From the NCBI GenBank assembly GCA_031272715.1, contig JAISTH010000028.1, forward strand, positions 1-64,000: DNA of 64,000 bases. The letters run 5' to 3'. This document shows positions 52,987-63,820 of this stretch, one piece after another. The notes under the pieces were generated by a model. It made no database searches. It saw only the letters and a program-made list of their open reading frames with translations, and was not told the DNA's origin. The DNA is from Desulfovibrio sp. (GTDB lineage Bacteria > Desulfobacterota > Desulfovibrionia > Desulfovibrionales > Desulfovibrionaceae). Made by a program: the position numbers and the translations under genes. How positions within the stretch are numbered: the first letter of the stretch is position 1; each line of letters opens with the position of its first letter.

Positions 52987-53158
52987 GCAGACGCCCCTTG
53001 GGCGCCCCACGGACGCCCCTTGGGCGCCCCACGGACGCCCCTTGGGCGCCCCACGGACGCCCCGCAGATGCGCCACGGACGCCCCGCAGATGCGCCACGG
53101 ACGCCCCGCAGATGCGCCACGGACGCCCCGCAGATGCGCCACGGACGCCCCACGGCCT
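52987..53158. repeat. 22-bp tandem array, ~7.5 copies in two sub-variants
   Basis: acggacgccccttgggcgcccc x3, then acggacgccccgcagatgcgcc x4. Confidence 0.95.
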
Positions 53159-53292
53159 CCCGATGCCGGGGGCGCCGGCATCTCCCGGAATCCAGCCCCT
53201 CGGCCCACGAGGACGATTCCCCGGCCCCCGCAGGAACGCATCCTGCGGGGGCCGCAAGGTCGGCGCGCCATCCCGCCTTTTGGGCCGTCGCT

Positions 53293-53793
53293 TCAGTTGA
53301 CCTTCTTCTTGGATCGCAGCATCGCCAGAGGACCCGTGCGCGCGAGCTCCTTGATGCCGAAACGCTGGAACAGCGTGAGGATGGCCTCCAGCTTCTCGTG
53401 GTTGCCCGTGGCCTCGATGATCATCTCGTTGGGGCTCACGTCCACCACCTTGCACCGGAAGACCTCCACCGTGCGCAGGATCTCCCCCCGGTCCGGCGCC
53501 TCCGCCTGCACCTTCAGGAACATCATCTCCCGCTCCACGGCCGGCGAATCCTCGTAGTCCGTCGCCTTGATCACCGAGACCACCTTGTTCAGCTGCTTCA
53601 TGATCTGCTCGATGATGTAGTCGTCGCCGAACGTGGTGATGTTCATGTGGTGGACCCCCTCCTCGTTGCTGGGGCCCGCGTTGATGGTCTCGATGTTGAA
53701 CCCCCTCCCGCTGAAGAGCCCGCACACCCTGGACAGCACCCCGGGCTCGTTCTCCATCAGTATCGAAATCACGTGCCGTTTCATCAAAAGCAC
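53293..53793 (-). CDS. ilvN: Acetolactate synthase small subunit
   Basis: HVISILMENEPGVLSRVCGLFSGRGFNIETI, ACT domain. Confidence 0.95.
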   Translation of the reverse strand: MLLMKRHVISILMENEPGVLSRVCGLFSGRGFNIETINAGPSNEEGVHHMNITTFGDDYIIEQIMKQLNKVVSVIKATDYEDSPAVEREMMFLKVQAEAPDRGEILRTVEVFRCKVVDVSPNEMIIEATGNHEKLEAILTLFQRFGIKELARTGPLAMLRSKKKVN

Positions 53794-53799
53794 CTCCCG

Positions 53800-55491
53800 C
53801 TACACGAGTAGCATTTCGTTCAGAGCCGCGCCCGACGGCACGAAGGGATAGACGTTCTCCTCACGCTCCACCCGCACGTCCACGAAGGTCGTCGCAGGGG
53901 ACGCCAGGGCCTTGGCCAGGACCGGCCGGAGCTGGTCCGCCGTCTCCACCCTGAACCCCTCGGCCCCATACGCCTCCGCCAGCTTCACGAAGTCCGGCTG
54001 GGCATCCATGTTCGTGGCGTAGTACCTGTGCTCGTAGAGGAGCTCTTGGAACTGGCGCACCATCCCCAGATACCGGTTGTTCAGGATGACGACCTTCACG
54101 GGAAGCCGATTCGCCACGGCCGTCGCCAGCTCCTGGATGTTCATCTGCAGGGATCCGTCCCCGGCGACCACCACCACCTTTCTGTCGGGGAAGGCGAGCT
54201 GGGCGCCTATGGCGGCCGGGAAGCCGTAGCCCATGGTCCCGAGCCCCCCGCTGGTGAGCAGGCTCCTGGGCGTGAGGAAGTCGTAGAACTGCGCCGTCCA
54301 CATCTGGTGCTGCCCCACGTCCGTGGCGACGATGGCGTCCCCGCCGGTCAGCTCGTTGAGCGTCCGGATGACCTGCTGGGGCTTGATGTTGCCGTTCTCG
54401 TGGAAGGTCAGGGGCCTCTCCTGCATCCATCCTTTCAGGTCGGCGATCCATTCCGCATGGCGCCCCTTCCAGTCCCGGTCGGCGTACTTCGCATCGCATA
54501 TGCCGAGTATCCCCTCCAGGGAGAGACGGCAGTCCCCCACCACGGGTATCTGCACCTGCACGTTCTTGCGTATGGACGTCGGGTCGATGTCGATGTGGAC
54601 GATCTTCGCGTTGGGGGCGAAGGCGGAGAGCTTGCCCGTCACCCGGTCGTCGAACCTCGCCCCCACGCACAGGAGCAGATCCGTCGTGTTCAGCGCGGTG
54701 TTCGCGGCGTACGAGCCGTGCATGCCCACCATCCCGAACCAGAGGTCGTCCGAGGCGGGGAAGCCCCCCAACCCCATCAGCGTCGCCGTCACGGGTATGG
54801 AGAGGCGATGGGCCAATTCCGTGAGGGCCGCGGAAGCGTTGGAGAGGATGACGCCGCCTCCGACCAGCAGCAGCGGCCGGGATGCCGCGTCCAGCGCCTC
54901 GGCGGTCTTGCGCAGCTGGTTCATGTGGGGCTTGTAGGTGGGGTTGTAGCTGCGCAGGGATATGTCTTCGGGCCAGACGAACTCGGTGACGTCCTGGATG
55001 ACGTCCTTGGGCAGATCCACAAGAACCGGGCCGGGACGTCCGGACCTGGCGAGATGGAACGCCTCCCGGATCGTCCTGGCCAGCGTGCGCACGTCCTCCA
55101 CGATGTAGTTGTGCTTCGTGCATGGCCGGGTGATGCCGATGATGTCCACCTCCTGGAAGGCGTCGTTGCCGATGAGCTTGGTGGGAACCTGCCCGGTGAG
55201 GACGACGAGGGGGATGGAGTCGCAGTTGGCCGTGGCCAGGCCCGTGACGGTGTTCGTGGCGCCGGGGCCGGATGTCACGAGGCAGACCCCCACCTTCCCG
55301 GATGCCCGGGCGTATCCGTCGGCGGCGTGGACCGCCCCCTGCTCGTGCCGCACGAGGATGTGGCGGAGTTCGGGACGCTTCGGGAGTTCGTCCAGGATGT
55401 CGGTGATGGCGCCTCCCGGGTAGCCGAAGAGGAGTTCCACGCCTTCGCGTTGGAGGGATTCGAGGAGAATCCATGCACCTGTTTGCTTCAT
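53800..55491 (-). CDS. ilvB: Acetolactate synthase large subunit
   Basis: GAWILLESLQREGVELLFGYPGGAI, GPGATNTVTGLATA, GDGSLQMNIQELATAVANRLPVKVVILNN. Confidence 0.97.
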   Translation of the reverse strand: MKQTGAWILLESLQREGVELLFGYPGGAITDILDELPKRPELRHILVRHEQGAVHAADGYARASGKVGVCLVTSGPGATNTVTGLATANCDSIPLVVLTGQVPTKLIGNDAFQEVDIIGITRPCTKHNYIVEDVRTLARTIREAFHLARSGRPGPVLVDLPKDVIQDVTEFVWPEDISLRSYNPTYKPHMNQLRKTAEALDAASRPLLLVGGGVILSNASAALTELAHRLSIPVTATLMGLGGFPASDDLWFGMVGMHGSYAANTALNTTDLLLCVGARFDDRVTGKLSAFAPNAKIVHIDIDPTSIRKNVQVQIPVVGDCRLSLEGILGICDAKYADRDWKGRHAEWIADLKGWMQERPLTFHENGNIKPQQVIRTLNELTGGDAIVATDVGQHQMWTAQFYDFLTPRSLLTSGGLGTMGYGFPAAIGAQLAFPDRKVVVVAGDGSLQMNIQELATAVANRLPVKVVILNNRYLGMVRQFQELLYEHRYYATNMDAQPDFVKLAEAYGAEGFRVETADQLRPVLAKALASPATTFVDVRVEREENVYPFVPSGAALNEMLLV

Positions 55492-57127
55492 CGTTTACGC
55501 TCCTGTTGTTCCTGTACGTGGGATTTTGGGTCCGTTCCCTGGCGGGGCCGCGAAAGGCCCGGTGCCCATCAGGTTCCCAAACCGGTTCTTGCGGGCGCGA
55601 CGTCCCTCGTCGCGCCATGGATGTGTCCGCATCTTTCCCGTTGCATGTCCGGAAGCCGCGATGCCCTTTGGCGCCCCTGCCCCCTGGCGATACACGGCCG
55701 TGACGGCCGGGATGGGAGGGACGGGACGGGATTGTCCCATCCCGGCGCATGCCGCCGTTCCCGCTGCAGACACAGGTACGGCGGTGGGGCGGGATCGACG
55801 GAGATGTGGGCGTCGGTTCCGGGGGATCGGCCGGCATCAGGCGTGCATGGCAACCAGGGTGAGGGGCGATCTCCGATGCGTCGGGGCGGTTCGGTGCGCA
55901 GACGCATCCCGGAGGCGCGGACGTATCTCGAAGGCGGCACGGCCACTTCGACGGGGCGAAGGATCGTGAACGGCTTCCGGTGGCGGACGACCTGCAACTG
56001 CACCATCCGTGGGCATCCGCTCAAAACTATGCCATGGACGCAAAAAATGCAAGACGCAAGGGAAGTTGCGCTCAGGCGCCTGCATTTGGCACGCTTCGCG
56101 TGCCCGATGATGCCGGCCATTGGGGCCGTCCGGACAAGGACGGTCGCGGGGCGCTCCGGCCCCTATGCAAGTCCGCGGCGATCGATGCCAAGGCGGGGAG
56201 AGAGCGTGGCGCCGACCCCGAAATCGGGAGCGGACGGTTCCCTCGGGAGTGGACAGTTCCTTCCGTGACGCCGGGGCAGGGGAGACGGGGCGGGATCCGG
56301 GCTCGCTCGCCGGGATCATCGTCCTTTGCCAGATGTGGCCGTTCCGCTCCCGGGTTGCCCCCGGACTCGAAGAAACGGTCCCAGAAACCATCGTCCCCAT
56401 GCGAGGCGACCGCTCCGCCCCTTGCCGACAAGGCCATGGCAGGCATCTTCCCCGGTTCCCGGGAACGTGGCCTGCCAAGACCGGAAAGGCCCCCTGTGAC
56501 GGCATCAACAAAGAAGCCTTGGGCATCTTCCGGCGCCAGTGGCGACCGCATCACCCACACCATCAAACGGGACGCCACGGCAGTGGAGACATCCCAGGCA
56601 ACCCACCACGGCGGTTGCGGCCGTACAACGGCGATGGGGGTGTTTCCATGGGGGGATTCGGGCCGGGGGATGGGGGCTTTCGAGGGAGGGCGATGCAGAA
56701 AAATAGAGAGCAGAGGGTCTTGCCCTTACCATCGGCTTGCCGTATGGATGTCCTGCATGGCAGAGGAGGGCATCCGCCATGGCGTGGCAGGAGATGGCGA
56801 AGAACTTGCGAATTTTCTGCCTGCTTGGCATCATCGAGCCATGTTCCGTGTCTTGACAGATCCTTCGGGCGTCTTATCAATGTCATTAGGTGCACTAATT
56901 TCTGTCTCAGGCTGGATTCCTATGATTGATTTTAGGAAGTGAAAATATGAGTTTGTTTCGGTCTTGTCGGCAATTTTTGTCGAAAATATGAGTTAATTAT
57001 TCATGCGAAAATTGTTTAACAACTATGAAATGTAGGTGGTTTGAACACTATGTGTTCTAAATTCGTTGTTGTCTCGGTACAGTTTTTTGTATCTAAAATT
57101 TAACGAAATAATGGAGAAATTTGCGTT

Positions 57128-58857
57128 ATGGCGACCTTACAATCAATAAAGACAGATACTTACGACTTTGCGGTGATCCGCAAGAGTGATTCTCTCTATA
57201 TAGATAAAACTCAATATCTCGTAAAGCTATTCAAGCAGAATACGCGTGTGTTCTTTTCCAGACCACGAAGATTCGGGAAATCACTCATGCTGGCCGTGTT
57301 CGAAAATCTTTATCTCGGGAAAAGAGATCTGTTCAAAGGCCTTGCAATCGAGAAGCAACTTGATGAACCGATCTTCCAGCCCCATCCAGTGATTTTTCTG
57401 GATATGTCAGGTCTACCCACTGAAGATGGGATAGAAATATTTGATGCCAGTTTAATCAAAAAAGTTGTTGCCATTGCGAAGTCTTATAATGTTTCCGTTG
57501 ACACTTTATCTTCTGCATGCGCATTTAGCGATTTAATGTCTATGGTTGCGAACAAATATGCAAAACCAGTGATTCTAATTGATGAGTACGATTGTCCTCT
57601 TGTTGATACCTACGATGATGTGACTATCAAGAGAAAATACGTAAATTGCTTCGCAGTTTCTATAGACAGATAAAAGTATGCGATCAATTCGTCCATATAG
57701 CATACATAACAGACATCAGCAAGTTTTCTGGAGCTGGCGTTTTCTCTGTGGCGAATAATATTCGTGACTGCTCAATGAATCCAGTATATAGTACTATGTT
57801 TGGGTTTACACATGAAGAGATTGGCAATAGGCTTACACCATATGTATCAAAAATTGCAAAATCAATGAAAATTGAGGTCAATACTCTCCTCGCAAAAATG
57901 AATGAATATTATGATGGCTACGCTTTCGGCAGTGAGAAGACTGTCTATAATCCGATCTCAGTTCTATCCTTTCTTGTAGACAAAGCCTTTGATGACTACT
58001 GGATACAAACCGGAGATCAACATTTTATAGCAGAATATATGGCATCAAAGGACATAAACATTGAGGATTTTGACAGGTCTACATTTAAAGTACGTAAAAA
58101 GGACATCGAGTCACCTGGAGAAATCACGAATAACCTCGCTCCCACCCTTTACCTCTATCAGGCTGGTTACCTTACGCCTAGAAAACAAAAGTCTACAGGA
58201 ACATATTATCTTTCATATCCCAATTTTGAAGTTCGCATTGCAATGCATCGTCTAATTAACTTTGATTTCTTTGAATCTGAAGAAGAAAGAGAATCTGTCG
58301 TAAATAGTCTTGAACGTTCTCTTGTAAAAGATGACTATGTTGGCATTCTTGCCACGCTTAACCGTATCTTCTCAGGAGAAAAAACTGAACAATATCGAGG
58401 CATTAATTCTGGTAAAGAATCAGAACGGGAAGCTGCTTACAAGAGTATTATGACTACTTATTTAAGAGTTGAAAAATTTCAAACTGATGTCGATATCCCC
58501 AGCAGGATCGGCCAATCAGATATCGTCATAAAATTGCCAAAGAAGACCTTTGTCTTTGAGCTCAAAGTTGCTAAAAGTGGAACGCCATACAATATAAATA
58601 AAAAACTTAAAGATGCTGTCGACCAGATGGTCGGCAAGGATTATCTTGGAGCCTACAAGAACGCCATCCCTATCAGCTTATCGATAGACGGCACACGCCG
58701 TTGCATTGCCTTGGCTGCCGTGGGCAAGAATGTGTATAAATTAGTCCTGCAGAAACATGACACTGTGCCACCAACATTTGAGCTACTGAGTGAGGATCTT
58801 GAAATTTTCCTCGCAAACATATCAGCAGAAATCGCTAGGAAGAAACGAAAGAAATAG
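57128..58857 (+). pseudogene. AAA-ATPase_like / PDDEXK_9 (DUF1703-type) protein, frameshifted near 57645
   Basis: DFAVIRKSDSLYIDKTQYLVKLF...FFSRPRRFGKSLML in ORF 57128..57673, continuing as LRSFYRQIKVCDQFVHIAYITDISKFSGAGVFS in ORF 57646..58857. Confidence 0.8.
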
Positions 58858-59090
58858 AGAGTGAATGACCAAAGGCGTCCAATCGGACGCCTTTCTTTTT
58901 TCCTGCTGCCTGCCAAGCGCACATGATATCCGCACTGCGTAGAAAACTCGGAATCCGGCGGGTCACTCGCAAAAAAATGTGCCAAGGTTGGGCGGATTCG
59001 CGCCCTGGATGACTGTTGGCGTCCGGCATGCCACGGAAGCCTCGGCGCCGACAGGGCGGATCCCAGGGCACTGGAGCGTCGGGATGCTCG

Positions 59091-59215
59091 CCAATGGAAC
59101 CATCTCGCTGGCGGGTTGTTGGAGCCACACTGCAGGTGGCCTGATGGAGCCACCCCGGAGGCACCTGAAGGAGCCACCCTGCAGGTGGGCCGTTGGAGCC
59201 ACGACAAGGTGGAAT
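59091..59215. repeat. Imperfect ~24-26-bp tandem repeat, ~5 copies
   Basis: t(g)ttggagccac.ctgcaggtggcc-type units. Confidence 0.8.
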
Positions 59216-60084
59216 CTCTGCACCGGACTGGTTCCATCATGGGCAAGAAGAGCGTGAGGTAGACAGGTGCCAGTCCAGCACCACGGGGCCGTAGTCCTCA
59301 GAGCGGCCGCAAGGAGTCCCTGCCGGCCGGACACGAGGGGCACGTCCAGGATGGTTGCGGCAGGCCGGCGCCCTCAACTTTGGACTCCAGCAGACCAAAG
59401 GATCTGCCCGGGACATGGCCGTGGCGGGGGTTTCCACGAAGCGGACCGGTTTCCTGGAGAGTCCCGTGGTCGTGCCGAGGCCCCCTTACCACGTGCCGAC
59501 CATCCAACGGGAACCGACCTTCATCCACATCGCACCCATCTGCCGGAACTGTCGGGCCCGTCCCGGTTCCTGTTCCACGACATGCCGCCGCTGGGGACGG
59601 CCATCCACAACTGGAGGCGCTCCATCCATCGGGTTCTGGAGAAGGACGCTGGACATCGGCCCCTTGGTTCACTTCCTGGACATGGAGAGAGTCGATCCGG
59701 AGCGGTTCGGCACCAACGGCCTACTTTTTGCGATGGAGGGCGAGTCCTCCATCGTGGATACTCCTCCGCCTGCCCCCCGGCGAGGCTTCGCCGTGGGCGA
59801 AGTCCCGATGCTGGATGCGCCCCGCCACGTTGCAAGGTCCTGCCCGATGGAGAAGTGCACCCCTGTGCGATGTTGGGACGCCGGGGGCGCCTTCGCCCGC
59901 GGCGGGATGCGCTGCGAACGTCCCCCATGGATGTGCCAGGAACAGGTGGTTTGGGGGTCGCCGGAGGCATCGTTTTGAAAAGGCAGGGGGTGGAAAATAA
60001 ATTAACACGCATGGGCAATCGCCCGGAAAGCTAGGCCCCAGGCCGCTCGGAGGCGGGTATGTGGGGCGGTGCCGTCCCCTCTAT

Positions 60085-60290
60085 GCGGCTTTCAAAGCCA
60101 AGAGCGAATGGAACGTATCATTCGATCTCAGGCAGAATGGAAATTTCAGCAGTCACGTAACAGGTCGTGGTAAAGGAGGTGAAGATCAATTTGAGGTCAA
60201 ATAACTTTTCAGGACGGATTTTGAGGCCGTGGCTTCTGAAGCGTTGTCAGGCCACTCAAATTTGAAGTTGGACGACTTTACTGGGTGAAT
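60085..60290 (+). pseudogene. Porin fragment, inverted relative to the porin at 60446..62011
   Basis: FKAKSEWNVSFDLRQNGNFSSHVTGRGKGGEDQFEVK*LFRTDFEAVASEALSGH matches FKAKGEWIMVFDYGQNGQFTGG...DEFEAGQRVRLQLDAVASEALSGE. Confidence 0.8.
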
Positions 60291-60401
60291 GGGCAAATAT
60301 ATAGCAATATTAAGAACATTGTGAGTAACATAAAGCAGTTTGACAATTGAACACAAATAATTTCATGGCTTTTAAGATCAGTTATTATTGTGCACAAAAG
60401 A

Positions 60402-60422
60402 AGAGGGGCCTAAGGCCCCTCT
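60402..60422 (-). terminator. Terminator after the porin gene
   Basis: agaggggcc-taa-ggcccctct. Confidence 0.7.
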
Positions 60423-60445
60423 CTACATACAGATAATTTTATGAA

Positions 60446-62011
60446 TTAGAATGAATAAACGAAGCTCAAATTGATGTTCCAAGGATCGCGCACTTCATCA
60501 TTCTTCCCATTCATCTTGGACTTACCCCAAACTGAATCTGAATGGTCTAGCCATGTAGCGATATAGGCACCTTCAAAATAGATTTGGAAATTCTCGTACA
60601 TTTGATAGACATTACGCAAACCAATTTCAAGGGCGTGGTCAAGTGTTGTCATATATAATGGGTCAAACCCATAGTCTGTACGATTAGGAAGCCCATTGGG
60701 TTTCCTTACGCTATCTTTGCCCCAGTTACTACTAGAAATTTTCTTTGCCATAGCTGGACTATTGGTTCCGCCCATCAAATTTATCCATAAGGTATGCTTT
60801 AGATCCTCAACAAAACTTACGTCCTTTAGGCGAACCCCAATGCCCCATGTCCCGGTCATGTTGTAGCTAAGAACACCCTCGCGGCTATGCCACCACGGCG
60901 CACCATTCATTGCAAAATCAGAGAAGCCATTATTTGTGTTATCTGTTGAAACACTGGGCATACGCTCTGAACCATTAGATGGGGCTGAATCATCACCAGA
61001 ACCATACCATCCATAAATGCCAGGAATACCCCAATCTAATTTGTATTCAAACAAGAGAGATGCTAGCCAACCTTGACGATTTAGCCTGCCATCGTCTGGC
61101 CACACGACAGAACCGTAATTAATATCCCAAGCGATCCGGAATGGATCAAGAGCAGTCACATCACCAGTAAGTCCAAACCACCATGCATTTCCGTATGATG
61201 TAAGCCGTCTACCTCCCTCACCATCATTTGCAGCAGTGCCATCTTTATGACGAGCTCCACCAGCTGGGAACATCCCTGCCGAAATCCATCTCTTAGATGT
61301 TCCCCAATCCGCCAACTCACTAGGTATTCCTCCGTCACTTGTTGTCTTACTCCAGAAATTTGGCCCTAATGCAGCATACATGGCCCAAGGTGTCACCTTA
61401 ATTCCATCGAATGATAATGGAAGTACTAAAGAAAATGCGTCAACATTATCTAGAAAGCCACCACGATTTTGGTAATGTGTAGTTGAGTCTGGAGCATAAT
61501 TATCGTTATAAGGCCGAGCCCAAATTGCACTCAGGCTAACGTTGTCATTAAACTTATATGATGCTACAATGCCAGCAACATCATCATTAAATACCATAGA
61601 TTGTGTCGTGAAGCTAGGCAATGCCATCCCTTGAAGGCCCATTCGAATTTTAAGGTCTGTCTGTGGAACTACCCAATCTATGAATGCTCTACGTAATTTT
61701 ATTGTATCAACTTGATCTGCTCCAAGTGCCGTACCACCGCTGCCACCTGTAGCTGCCTTCCCCCACTTATGTCCACCGATTTCAAAAAAAACTTCACCTG
61801 AGAGTGCCTCTGACGCTACAGCGTCTAACTGCAAACGCACACGTTGACCAGCCTCAAATTCATCTCCATCTCCAAACCCAGAACCAGTGCGACCATTGCC
61901 GCCGGTGAACTGCCCATTCTGCCCGTAATCGAAGACCATTATCCACTCGCCCTTGGCTTTGAAAGCAAATTTGTCTGAGATGGGGGTGCAAGTGACGATA
62001 TCCCATCGCAT
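60446..62011 (-). CDS. Desulfovibrio-type outer membrane homotrimeric porin lacking a recognisable signal peptide
   Basis: FAFKAKGEWIMVFDYGQNGQF...FEAGQRVRLQLDAVASEALSGEVFFEIG; C-terminal NINLSFVYSF; N-terminus MRWDIVTCTPISDK is not a signal peptide. Confidence 0.82.
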   Translation of the reverse strand: MRWDIVTCTPISDKFAFKAKGEWIMVFDYGQNGQFTGGNGRTGSGFGDGDEFEAGQRVRLQLDAVASEALSGEVFFEIGGHKWGKAATGGSGGTALGADQVDTIKLRRAFIDWVVPQTDLKIRMGLQGMALPSFTTQSMVFNDDVAGIVASYKFNDNVSLSAIWARPYNDNYAPDSTTHYQNRGGFLDNVDAFSLVLPLSFDGIKVTPWAMYAALGPNFWSKTTSDGGIPSELADWGTSKRWISAGMFPAGGARHKDGTAANDGEGGRRLTSYGNAWWFGLTGDVTALDPFRIAWDINYGSVVWPDDGRLNRQGWLASLLFEYKLDWGIPGIYGWYGSGDDSAPSNGSERMPSVSTDNTNNGFSDFAMNGAPWWHSREGVLSYNMTGTWGIGVRLKDVSFVEDLKHTLWINLMGGTNSPAMAKKISSSNWGKDSVRKPNGLPNRTDYGFDPLYMTTLDHALEIGLRNVYQMYENFQIYFEGAYIATWLDHSDSVWGKSKMNGKNDEVRDPWNINLSFVYSF

Positions 62012-62080
62012 TTATGAAGTATGAGGCCACTAATAGATCGGCAAGAGGCGATTGAACTGATCTGCGATATCTAATAGAGA

Positions 62081-62884
62081 TTACTTGACCGCGGCAACTA
62101 TAGCATCAGCCGATGCCTGAGGCAGCACCTTTCCGTCAACTATGATGGCTGGTAGTTTCTTCACGCCATAGTATGCTGCAATCTGGACGGCTTGATACAT
62201 GTTCACGTTGCCAGCATCGTAGCAATACCTGCTCAGGGTCACCTCGTCCATCTCGCGCACCGGCGGGACGAGTTTGTTCATGTAGTCAAAGATCATGGGG
62301 TAGTCCGTTTGCGATGCCACGGCGTCAAACTCCATCTCGAACGGGATCGCCGCCCCCCGGAGGCGCTTCTGGTCCGCCTTGATCGTGTCCCATCGGGCGA
62401 GGGCCCAGGTGAGGTAGTCCATCCCTCGCCCTTTGCGGGAGTAGCTGAGCCATATGGCGAAGCCCATGAGATCAGTCCCGTACTTCTCGGCGCTGTTGCC
62501 GAAGACGGCGATCTTGGCCTTGGAGGGAGAAACGGTCCGACTGGCCTGCACTACGGCATCCCATACGTTGTGGGTGATGGGGTTGGCGAAGTCCAGCAGG
62601 ACGAGGATCTCATGGGGGGCCATCGGTTCGCCGAAGATCACGGGGTACAGTTCTTCACGCCAATGGGGGCGGTGGCCCGCCTCCCCTTCGATGCGCTGGG
62701 CCGAGCTGCCCATCTGCTGCAGCATGGCCGCCCCTTCTCCGGACGTGTCCCGTGCGTTGGGGAGTGTCTTTCGCACATAGGGGTTGAAGGCATTCGCATC
62801 ACCCTCGGACGCTGCCGGTTGGGGAAGGGTTAGGCCGGACAGCAAGAGAATCCCTAGGCAAAGTGTCAACGGCAGGCCACGCAT
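62081..62884 (-). CDS. Exported thioredoxin/DsbA-fold-like protein without CXXC
   Basis: Signal peptide; ILVLLDFANPITHNVWDAVVQA in place of a CXXC region; VKKLPAIIVDGKVLPQASADAI cis-Pro-like end. Confidence 0.6.
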   Translation of the reverse strand: MRGLPLTLCLGILLLSGLTLPQPAASEGDANAFNPYVRKTLPNARDTSGEGAAMLQQMGSSAQRIEGEAGHRPHWREELYPVIFGEPMAPHEILVLLDFANPITHNVWDAVVQASRTVSPSKAKIAVFGNSAEKYGTDLMGFAIWLSYSRKGRGMDYLTWALARWDTIKADQKRLRGAAIPFEMEFDAVASQTDYPMIFDYMNKLVPPVREMDEVTLSRYCYDAGNVNMYQAVQIAAYYGVKKLPAIIVDGKVLPQASADAIVAAVK

Positions 62885-63360
62885 ATTCGTCGTCCCCTAC
62901 ATTCTGCATTGTGACACCCGCAGCAAGGGTGCCTTGGTGGAGTTTGGCCCCTGGTGTCTGGCGTCCCCCTGAATGCGCTCTGGACTGACGCCCAAGCACT
63001 CGGCGACACCGGCCGACTGCCGTGCGAGAACACCGTGGCGGCATGGATGCCAGCGCATCGGAGTGAATGCCTCAGGGCGGCGCAGGTCATGAGGAACCGG
63101 ACAATATCAGTCAGCGTACACGAAACGGCAGGGCAGGGCAACATCAAGTCTGCAATTGCTGGACGTGGCCCGGTTGGCCGACTTTAAAGTGATTTGTCGA
63201 TGGGGTGTCTCGTCAGTCGTGTGCCGACTCCACGAGGATGGCATGGTTGTCACGACTCGATTAACTTCCACGCCCAGAATAAGCCCACGCAGGCAGAATT
63301 GATGGTCCTCGGGAGCGTCGTCATAAAGAAGTCCGTTTTTGCTGACGGTGCCACCTGCCT

Positions 63361-63820
63361 TGCCCGCCTCTTGGCCTTTGGCCGTGCCTGCGGATGGCTC
63401 ATGAACGTGCTGACGGCCGGCCCTGGACATGCCTGCCCGCGGCCCCTGGCCGTGCCTGCGGGTGGTTCCAAGCCGTGCTTGCGGATGGCTCATGAACGTG
63501 CTGACGGCCGGCCCCTGGACATGTCTGCCCGTGGCCCCTGGCCGTGCCTGCGGGTGGTTCCAAGCCGTGCTTGCGGATGGCTCCTGAACGTGCTGACGGC
63601 CGGCCCCTGGACATGCCTGCCCGTGGCCCCTAGCCGTGCCTGCGGATGGCTCCAAGCCGTGCTTGCGGATGGCTCCTGAACGTGTTGACGGCCGGCCCCT
63701 GGCCGTGCCTGCGGATGGCTCATGGACATGCCGACGGTTGCCCCCTGGCTTGTCCGCCGAGTGGCCCACTGCCGTGGCCCCGGGTGGTTCCTGAACGTGC
63801 GCAAAGGCGGCTCCAGAACC
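63361..63820. repeat. 23-bp tandem array, ~20 units, with 92-bp (4x23) higher-order periodicity
   Basis: tgcttgcggatggctcatgaacg / tgctgacggccggcccctggaca / tgcctgcccgtggcccctggccg / tgcctgcgggtggttccaagccg cycle. Confidence 0.95.

Noticed and set aside
52530-53811. ORFs up to 390 aa across the 22-bp array
   Set aside because: Repeat-derived open frames (GVRGAPKG/MRHGRPADAPRTP); no start context or domain
55707-55745. Hairpin upstream of ilvB as an ilv attenuator
   Set aside because: A 10-bp stem exists, but no branched-chain-rich leader peptide or T-tract was found
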